From positions 77,641,884-77,705,883 of the forward strand of contig CM043944.1 of assembly GCA_014529385.2 (NCBI GenBank): a stretch of 64,000 bases of DNA, written 5' to 3'. The DNA is from Adiantum capillus-veneris (Eukaryota > Streptophyta > Polypodiopsida > Polypodiales > Pteridaceae). Every line of letters begins with the position of its first letter. The first letter of the stretch is position 1. A program made the position numbers and the translations under genes. The notes beneath the pieces were generated by a model. The model did no database searches. It was not told the origin of the DNA and was given only the letters and a program-made list of their open reading frames with translations. Below are positions 56,179-64,000 of the stretch, piece by piece.

Positions 56179-59100
56179 GAGAACATGATGCTTTTATTCT
56201 CTTTGACCGTGGTTCTACTCATAATTTTATATCTATAGAGTTGGCCACCAAGCTAGGCATACAATCTTACGAGATGGGAGATGTCCTACCCGCACACAGT
56301 GCTTTCAAGGAGCAAGAAGCTTCAGTCACTCCCTTAATCGGGAAATTGAGGCTTCATGTTCAAAGCTATGTGGACAAAGAGGACTTCTTTATCTCTCCTC
56401 TCAAGCATGAGGATGTAATCCTAGGGGCACCATGGTTTGACCACCTGGCTGCTAAGGAAATGGGTAACACTATCCCCATTGTACATACACCAACTTTCAA
56501 CAAGTCAATAAAGAGCTCTATTTCCGTGTACATGATTTTTGTTAAAGATTCTCAAAATGAACCTAATGCTTTAGCAAAAGAAAATAAAAGCAACCAAAAG
56601 GAATTAGAGTTATCCAATTTTCTCAAGGGGTTTCAAGATGTTTTTATTGACGACATCCCTTGTGAGCTACCTCCTAAACGAGGTAATGATGACCATGCAA
56701 TTGAACTTCTTCCAAGAAGTTCACCGCCTAACAAACCTCCTTATAGAGTTTCTCAAGCTCAACAAGAGGAGATTATGCGGCAAGTGCATGAGTTAGTTGA
56801 GAAGGGCATGGTTAGGCCTAGCTCATCTCCATTTTGCTCAACTGTGCTATTAGTGCAAAAGAAAGACGGCACATATCGTATGTGTGTCGACTATAGAGCA
56901 CTAAATAGGATCACTATCAAGAATAGGTTTCCCATTCCACGGGTAGAAGACCTATTTGATAAGCTACAAGGATTGACCTACTTCAGTAGGATTGACCTAA
57001 AAGGTGGCTATCATCAAATAAGGATAGTTGATCAAGACATTGTAAAGACCGCATTTCGCACCACATTTGGTCTTTACGAATACATTGTCATGCCTTTTGG
57101 CTTGACCAATGCACCAGCCACATTCAACCGCTTGATGGAGAAGCTATTCAGGCCTCATCGAACCTTCACTGGAGTGTTCTTTGATGATATTATCATCTAC
57201 TCTAATTCATTAGAAGAACACAAGCAACACCTCCACGTAATATTTCAAGTTTTGAGAGAGAATAAACTTTATGTTAATCGAAAGAAAAGTGAATTTTTCT
57301 TGCAAGAGATTCAGTATTTAGGTCACATTATCTCTCAAGATGGTATCCAAATGGATCCATCAAAGTTAGAGGCAATAAAAGGATGGCCTAAACCAAGGAA
57401 TCTTCATGAACTAAGAAGCTTTATAGGTATGTGTGCATACTATAGATGCTTCATAGAAAAGTTCTCACAAATTGCGGGACCATTACATGACCTAACAAAG
57501 AAAAGCGTTAGGTATACATGGTCTGCTAAGGAGAACAATGCTTTCGAAAAGCTTAAAGAAAAGCTTATCTCTCAACCTGTGCTTACACTACCGGATCTCT
57601 CAAAACCATTTGAGGTCCAATGTGATGCTTGTGGTGATTGCCTTGGAGCTGTTTTGCTCCAAGAAGGGCACGCCATAGGCTATGAGAGTCGAAGGCTTGA
57701 CCCTGTTGAGCAAGCTCTAGGCATATATGAAAAGGAACTCCTTGCAGTTCTACATGCCTTAGATTCATGGAAGCACTATTTATTGGGGACTCCTTTCATT
57801 CTGCGAATAGATCACCAAAGTCTTAAGTACTTCATGACGCAGACCAAGCTCTCCGACAAACAAATGAGGTGGGCAAATTTCCTTTCGCAATTTCATTTTC
57901 ATATTGCTCACATTGCTGGCAAGCATAATCAAGTAGCTAATGCACTCTCAAGACGACCGAGAGTGAATGCGGTTTCCATAGCAACACACAATGATCTATC
58001 TTCAATGATAGATGAGTATGCTATTGATCCCGATTTTAGAGATGTGATTTCAGCCCTTGCATTAGGGAAGAAAGAAGAACCATTTACTTTACAAGATGGT
58101 TATCTTCTCTATGGCAATAGACTATGTGTTACTAACTCACTACGTGAGAAAGTAATGTATGAATCTCATGCTCCACCTTATGCGGGGCATAGAGGGATTC
58201 ATTCTACCTTAAGGGGAATTGAAACATATTTCTATTGGCCTACCATGAAAGTGAACATACAAGAGTATGTTTCTAAATGTGTGGTATGCCAAAAGACAAA
58301 ATTTGATAGAGGGAAGCAACTTGGATTGCTTCAACCTTTGCCAATCCCTAATTCACCATGGGAGAGCATATCCATGGATTTTATCTTTGGATTGCCTAAG
58401 TCTATCCATGGAAATACGGGAATATGGACGATAGTAGACAGGTTCAGTAAACAAGCTCATTTTATACCTGTCAAAAAGACTATCAAAGCCCATCAAATGG
58501 CAACCCTCTTCATTTCACAAATTTTCAAGTACCATGGCTTTCCAATGTCCATAATGTCGGATAGAGATCCTAGAATGACCAGTAATTTCTGGAAGGGTCT
58601 CTTTGAGAATTTAGGGACAAGGCTAAACTTCTCTTCAGCCTATCATCCACAAATGGATGGCCAAAGTGAAGTAGCTAACCTAACCATTCTCGATCTACTA
58701 AAAGCCTATGTAACGGAAGTAGATCAAAGATCCCAATGGGAGAAGTACTTACCCTTAATGGAGTATGCTTACAATAACACTGTACATACTTCCACGGGAA
58801 AATCACCTTTCGAGGTAATTGAGGGGAGATCAAAAAGTACCTTGCTACTTAAGGTACATGGGAAGATCTTCGCTACAGATGAGTATAGCTGAGACCTACA
58901 AGAATCTTTTCAAAAGATTAAGGATGCTATCTCTATCTCACAGCAAAGGCAAAAGGCTGCTGCTGACAAGCACAGAAGAGCCCAAGCCTTTAAAGAAAAT
59001 GATTGGGGCTTATTAAAGTTTCCCAAGGCTCGATTAAGGCACACGACGGGCAAGAATCCTACGGGCCACCAAAAGTACTATGCTAAGCTAGCAAAAAGGT

Positions 59101-59455
59101 ACTATGGTCCCTTCCAGATTCTTAGGCCAATCAATGAGATGGCCTATCAACTCAAGTTTCCCAATCATTGGCTCATACACAATGCTTTCCATGTGAGCCT
59201 ATTAAAGCCTTACAAAGGAGAGCCACCTCAAGAACCAACTATTGAAGACCCACCGGAGATCGAAGACCAAGAGGAGGTGCTACAGCCCGAGTCCATTCTC
59301 CGACATGAAGACAAGCTATTAAGTGGCGGTAAGACTATCCGACGATATCTTATTAAGTTTAAGAATTATCCTTTTGAAGATGCTAGATGGATGCAAGGCA
59401 TACAATTAAAGGATAACCTAAACCTTGTCAATGCTTACAATGCTTCCCAAGAGTA
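56179..59455 (+). pseudogene. pol: Pol polyprotein of the chromovirus (PR-RT-RH-IN-chromodomain), one nonsense codon
   Basis: Relative to gag this is the -1 frame. Order: protease-like FDRGSTHNFIS (about 56202-56232; the usual D-S/T-G triad is D-R-G here), RT with YRMCVDYRALN (from about 56875) and FFDDIIIYS (57178-57204), RNase H with FEVQCDACG (about 57607) and EKELLAVLHAL, integrase zinc finger HRGIHS...CVVCQ (58189-58293), core residues in SMDFIFG, MSDRDPR and DGQSEVAN, then TGA at 58890-58892. Downstream in the same frame are YYGPFQIL (about 59101-59124) and a chromodomain-like RRYLIKFKNYPFEDARWM (about 59341-59394), ending TAA at 59453. The single TGA separates integrase core from chromodomain. 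The rest is intact over more than 1000 codons. Confidence 0.9.
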
Positions 59456-59814
59456 AGCAAATGTACAAAATGTTAAAAATGAACAAAGTTTTTTTTCTTA
59501 TAAGACTCTCTCTTTTTCTTTATTGTGCACAAAAATGAAATAGTATGCATGCTTAGATCAAGTTTGCGGAGACGACGTCTCCCAAACACCAAGTAGAGCT
59601 TGTCACTCTACTATGGAAGATTGATAGGACCAATGTGCAGACATGCTTGCGGCAGCCTCAGGCTCTCAAGCACCAAATGGACTAGTCATCCATTGTGGAA
59701 TGATGTCGTAGGGTAACATAGGGATCCTCTACCCGCTAAGAAAAGGACTCATGAATATGCTTTATCTTCTCTACACCATAGTCGAGGACGACTATGATTT
59801 CAAGAGAGAGGTAA
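59456..59814 (+). other. 3' untranslated part and polypurine tract of the chromovirus
   Basis: No frame. AAGAGAGAGG at about 59803-59812, just before TGTCAT at 59815, is the polypurine tract. Two similar phrases (CACCAA(A/G)T(G/A)GA...ACT near 59587 and 59671) form a loose internal repeat. Confidence 0.7.
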
Positions 59815-60192
59815 TGTCATAATAATCAATATCTAATTCTCCTAAATGATTTTCTCATGTTAAGTTGATCATTTAATATGGGGAAGTGCCAGGGGAGAAA
59901 AAGCTAGAATATTGGTTAAGCTAGCAGACCAGCCACAGTAGGGATCCAAAGGAGGGCAAATAAGGATCCAAATGGGAGGCCATCTGCAAAAGAGCCATGT
60001 GCAACAATGGGCTAAAAAGACCCTAAGGTTCAGCCCATTAAGACTTCCAAAATGCTAAATCCAAAATTCAAAGGTTGTGTCCAAAGGTCAACCTTAAGGG
60101 AATTGGATGCTTTGTGTGTGTCCCAAAAGTCTTTACACATCCCTACATAGGAGGGGGCGAGCCTAGCTTGTAGGGGATGAGAGAGAAAGCCA

Positions 60193-60233
<41 letters not shown>

Positions 60234-61424
60234 GCTCCCTTTACACAAAGGGAATGACGGACACATGTCAGCTCCCTAGCCCAGATGCCCACAAGGTGTA
60301 CCCAATTCCTATCGGATGGCCTTGGAGGTGGACCAATGAGAATTAGGCTAGAGTAAATCTAGTTTAATTAATTTAAAGACACTTAATAAAAGAACCAATG
60401 AGAATTAAGTCCTCTAGAAGACTATTGGACAGTCTCCCAAGGGATCCAATGAGCATTCAGGAGCCCAATGGCTTGTCTGATTCCTAATGGCCAGGGGGCA
60501 AAGGGGTCCAATGAGAGTTAGTTGAATTATTAAATTACCTAAAGCTCTCACAAAAGGGGAAAGGGGGACACATGTCAGAAGGCTATCACATATGCTGCTT
60601 AATAGTCATTGGCTAGCCCTGGGGAGGTCCAATGAGGAGATAGCAAGAGCAAATAGCAAGAGGGCTCGCCCAAGAGAGAGAGGGGGCTGATTTTTGCAAG
60701 GCATTATCACACACACACTCACACAATCTCATGTGTGAAGAAAGAGAAGACTATCTCTTTCCAAGCTTTAATGGAGAGCTCATCACCTACTCCAAGCTTG
60801 TGAGATAGAAGCCTACATCGACACACTCTTGGCATGTGGATGCAAATCCAACCAAGAGCCAAGCTTCAATGCATGCTCATCTCCTCTACCAAGCTAATTA
60901 CTAAGCTAAGCTATGCTAATATGAGTGATTACGTGAGGAGATATACATCTTTCTCGTAAGATACTCCTTCTTCCTTTCAATCTACTCTCATACCCTGCTA
61001 GCTCTCACCATCTTCGAAGGTGTGTGAGGTCTTGGGTCTGAGACCGGGGATAATTGATGTTGTGTTTGCTAAGTGTTTTTCTTAGTGCATGAAGCTTTCA
61101 TATTCATTGCACTAGCTAGTCTTGAAGGAACACAAAGAATTGTATTGTACAATGTCTCTCTTGATGGGAGAAACCATAATACAAAGCCTTTTGGAGGGGG
61201 GACCGGCTCCATGCAAATCTGGTCCTCAACTGTTGTCAATAGCTTAATTTCTCTCTCTTATGAAAGTATTGTTCATGCTATCTAACTAGGTGTTATGATT
61301 TTTGTTGCTCTCTCTCCACCCAAGCACTCTTGTAATTCTCATTAGGAATCTATTCTAATGAAATGCCCACTATGTTCATGCTAATTTCCGCTACACACAA
61401 TTTTTTAGGCCATTAAATGTTACA
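59815..61424 (+). repeat. 3' LTR of the chromovirus
   Basis: 1610 bp, aligned over its full length with 52543-54156. Differences are scattered substitutions, a (CA)n length change near 60190-60231 and a few short indels (for example 60663). Confidence 0.95.
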
Positions 61425-61429
61425 TACAT
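61425..61429. repeat. TSD TACAT, right copy
   Basis: Matches 52538-52542. Confidence 0.9.
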
Positions 61430-62078
61430 CATGTACATCTGCATGAGTAATAGGCTGATCTATAACATTTTCAAAAACCCCCATAAGTTGTACATTTGCC
61501 TCATTGGAATTTACATTCGAACTTCCACCACTGAAAAGAGGCAACAAAGTGTCATAAATGTTATGTGAGCTTACATTACTGTCTCTAGTACATGACAACA
61601 AGGGCTGAACAGAATCTTCCACAAACACAATATCTCATAAAACCAAAATACGCTTTGTTTATGGATGATACAACCTGTAACCTTTGCCTTTAGCACTATA
61701 ACCAACAAAAAATACATTTGAGAGCCTTATCATCTAATTTTGTGCGTCGTGTTTGTGCCACCAAAGCATATGCAAAACAACCAAAAACATGCATGTGCTC
61801 AATAGAAGGCTTTCTATCATGACATGCTTCATATGGAGTAATAGACTGCAAAGCTTTTGTAGGACACCTATTTAGTACATAAGTGCCACACATGATGGCC
61901 TCAAGACAAAACGAATGCGGCAAAGCTTGACTTTTGACCATACATCGTGCCATTTCCATAAGTGACCTGTTTTTCCTCTTAGCAACACCATTTTGCTAAG
62001 GAATAAAAGGAAATGTACATTGGTGTTTAATCCCACGACTAGCCAAAAATGCATTAAATTCATGAGATGTATACTCCA
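61430..62078 (-). pseudogene. Ty1/copia element 1: integrase C-terminal part (5' part)
   Basis: Minus strand, right to left: TSHEFNAFLASRGIKHQCT (second-Asp side of the integrase core), a QNGVAKRKNRSLMEMARCM segment with the catalytic Glu position altered (GVAKRKN; a Glu would be expected), YVLNRCPTKAL, TPYEACHDRKPSIEHMHVFGCFAY and the RRTKLDDKALKCIF domain, then the variable linker towards RT. Stops occur at about 62000 and 61663. It is split from 52537 by the chromovirus and truncated at 62079 by copia element 2. Confidence 0.85.
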
Positions 62079-62270
62079 TGAAGGAGTACGAGCGGAAGTG
62101 CGACGCGAGAGAGAGTGCGAGAAGAAGAGCACGACGATATGGTGAACTCGCTCCACTGTAATGTGTAGAGCATAGTGAGTTCTTATTAGGTTTTTACAAA
62201 AGAATATGTGTACATACCTGGCGGCCCACCCACTTACCTGGGCGACCACATTGGGCTTTATACCCCAACA
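62079..62270 (-). repeat. 3' LTR of copia element 2
   Basis: 192 bp; minus strand TGTTGGGGTATAAAG...CTCCTTCA. It is preceded by an AAGTGGGAGGT purine tract (62271-62281). The flanking 5 bp CTCCA (62074-62078) would be its target duplication, but the partner is outside the window. It interrupts the integrase of copia element 1. Confidence 0.75.
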
Positions 62271-62281
62271 ACCTCCCACTT
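62271..62281 (-). promoter_or_regulatory. Polypurine tract of copia element 2
   Basis: Minus strand AAGTGGGAGGT abutting the TGTTGG LTR start. Confidence 0.75.
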
Positions 62282-62359
62282 AAAGTCCAATGTGGTACTT
62301 TAAGTGTGAGTGAAGCTATTATACAAGCTAATATACAAGAGATGTAGAGAAGTGATATA

Positions 62360-64000
62360 CTACCCTTCACCTAACTGCTTGCGAAAATGCGCAAAGCTCT
62401 CTAAGGGAAGTCCTTTTGTAAGTAGATCAGCAGGATTTTCTGTGGTGTGAACTTTGACAAGCTGAAGTTGCTTATCCTCAAGCATTTCCCTGATGAAATG
62501 ATACTTCACATCCACATGCTTTGTCTTTGAGTGATAAACTGGATTGCGAGCCAATTGTATAGCACTTTGACTATCACAATGTAACACAGGCATCTCTTCT
62601 TTGATTCCCAAATCTGTTACTAGTCGATTAAGCGAAATTGATTCTTTGCATGCCTCTGATGCTACAACATATTCAGCCTCTGTAGTAGACTGAGTAACAC
62701 AATCTTGTAATCTAGAACGCCATGATACTGCTCCACCAGCCAATGTAAAGACATACCCTAACATAGACCTTCGGTTGTCTAAGTCACCTGCATAATTTGA
62801 GTATGTCAAACCCTTTACACTTAGCTCCTGACTCCCATAGCATATACGCATACTCTTTGTAGCTTTCAGGTATCTCAATATTCCTTTCACTGCCTCCCAT
62901 GTGTTTCTTGCTTGGGTTTGACATGTATCAACTTACTACTCCCACTGCAAATGCAATGTCTGGGCGAGTAGCAATCATTGCATACATCAAACTACCCACT
63001 GCAGACGCATATGGAATCTTATCCATTTCAGCCTGTTCTTCCTCAGACACAGGACAATCTTGTTTGCTAAGTTTCACATATGGTGGCAATGGAACACTCA
63101 ATGCCTTTCCCTTCTCCATATTGAAACGTTGCAAAACCTTGTCAATATACTCTGTTTGAGATAACCAAATCAACTTCTGTGATATGTCTCTCTCAATGCG
63201 CATACCAAGTATATGACTTGCCTCACCCATGTCTTTCATGTCAAACGATTTTGCCATCTTTGACTTCAAAGCTGAAATTTCTTCCAAGTGCTTGCCAGCA
63301 ATCAACATGTCATCCACATACAAAATAAGGATCAGCCAACTGCCATCCTTAGCCTTCTTTGTATATAGACAGTGATCAAACTCACTACGTTTGTATCCTT
63401 GAGAAAGCATAAACTTGTGGAACTTATGGTACCATGCCCTCGGTGATTGTTTTAAGCCATAAAGACTCTTTAACAACTGGCATACCAAATCTTCCTTGCC
63501 TTTCTCAACAAACCCTTCTGGCTGCTGCATGTAAATTTCCACATCTAAATCACCATGCAAGAACGCTGTCTTGACATCCATTTGGTGCAACACCAAATCT
63601 AATATGGCAACCAATGCAAGAAAGCATCTCAATGTAGTCATCTTGACCACCGGAGAGAAGACTTCATCAAAGTCAATGCCTTGTTCTTGCTTAAAGCCCT
63701 TGGCAACAAGCCTTGCTTTGTACTTTGGTTGACTATCATTAGTGGTGATCTTATACCTGTAAACCCATTTACAAGGTAGAGCCTTTTTGCCCTGTGGTAA
63801 TTTAACTAGCTTCCATGTCTGGTTTTTATGCAGAGTTGTCATCTCTAACTGCATGGCCAATTGCCAATTCTCGGAGTCCTTCATTTGCACTGCTTCCTTG
63901 TAACATGAAGGCTCATTGCAATCAGTCAACAAGACATAGTTCATAGATGGAACAAACCTATCAAGAGGTCGCGTGATACGTCCAGATCTACGCACAATAG
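62360..64000 (-). pseudogene. Ty1/copia element 2: reverse transcriptase and RNase H, runs off the window
   Basis: Minus strand: RT frame 63995-62928 with the SENWQLAMQLEM linker, CKWVYRYKI, KARLVAKGFKQEQGIDFDEVFSPV, HQMDVKTAFLHGDL, SLYGLKQSPRAWY and an intact YVDDMLIAG active site. RNase H frame 62890-62360 has GDLDNRRSMLGYVF, STTEAEYVVASEA, HCDSQSAIQLARNPVYHSKTKHVDV and a PADLLTKGL end. The two frames are separated by shifts at about 62890-62930; both fall within a NP(S)KxTWEAVKGILRYLKA-like conserved segment. Integrase and gag lie beyond 64000. Apart from the shifts it is well preserved, so it is younger than element 1. Confidence 0.88.

Larger units (their letters stand above)
52543..61424 (+). 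mobile_element. Nearly intact Ty3/gypsy chromovirus, 8.9 kb
   Basis: LTRs of 1614 and 1610 bp start TGTCATAATAATC and end AAATGTTACA. It has a 5-bp TSD TACAT, a tRNA-Met PBS, a long gag frame, a pol frame broken by one TGA, a chromodomain and a polypurine tract, all in the expected order. The LTRs differ at only a small fraction of sites, so insertion is recent relative to the 41-kb element. The target was a copia element on the opposite strand. Confidence 0.95.

Noticed and set aside
58890-58892. TGA as programmed readthrough or selenocysteine codon in pol
   Set aside because: No supporting RNA structure was seen, and a Trp-to-stop change is simpler.

Overview
The window looks like repeat-dominated nuclear DNA from a land plant with a large genome. 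The evidence is nested Ty3/gypsy chromoviruses with chromodomains, Ty1/copia elements, primer-binding sites matching plant initiator tRNA-Met, GT-AG introns and long microsatellites. The combination of a DUF7869-like gene, DGQH(S)-type and FCP1/NIF-type genes and a huge satellite suggests a seed-free plant, perhaps a fern or lycophyte. That taxonomic guess is inference, not demonstrated.

The main discovery is that positions 2635-43842 form one LTR-bounded insertion of about 41.2 kb on the minus strand. It has two LTRs of one family (306 and 278 bp), a 5-bp target duplication (AGAAG), a tRNA-Met primer-binding site inside the right LTR and a purine-rich tract inside the left LTR. It sits within the integrase frame of an older chromovirus, whose reading frame resumes in register on the far side. 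I find no gag, protease, reverse transcriptase or integrase inside it. It holds (a) a decayed DUF7869-like gene on the minus strand (exons 11145-11036 and 7167-3912), (b) an intron-containing plus-strand locus at 26.5-40.1 kb, and (c) about 25 kb of one satellite family built on the 20-mer TTGGACAAGTGGTGGACCTT. The satellite is forward at 7.3-32.8 kb and reversed at 35.1-42.3 kb.

The plus-strand locus encodes a long protein with a ParB/DGQH-like motif and a degenerate DNA-methyltransferase-like C-terminal region. Its last exon ends in a phase-1 donor. Downstream lie three exons with strong acceptors, all phase 1 and each with its own stop: a SET domain (31729-32285), an FCP1/NIF-type HAD domain (32927-34125) and a second NIF-type domain (39279-40054). 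They could be alternative last exons giving one DNA-directed N-terminus different chromatin or transcription effector tails. The satellite fills the introns.

The satellite at 12461-24313 is a higher-order repeat: three copies of about 3.94 kb, each of ten subunits in the same length order.

Outside the giant element the layout is as follows. Positions 1-1499 hold a broken gypsy integrase with an unusual C-terminal tail. Positions 1866-2634 and 43848-44440 are the two halves of the interrupted chromovirus. Positions 44.4-50.6 kb are mostly non-coding, with microsatellites, a possible tRNA-Asp-type PBS and repeated GGCGCGCC palindromes. Positions 50.57-62.08 kb are a minus-strand copia interrupted by a nearly intact, young chromovirus (52543-61424; LTRs about 1.61 kb, TSD TACAT). 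Positions 62079-64000 are a second copia inserted in the first and running off the window.
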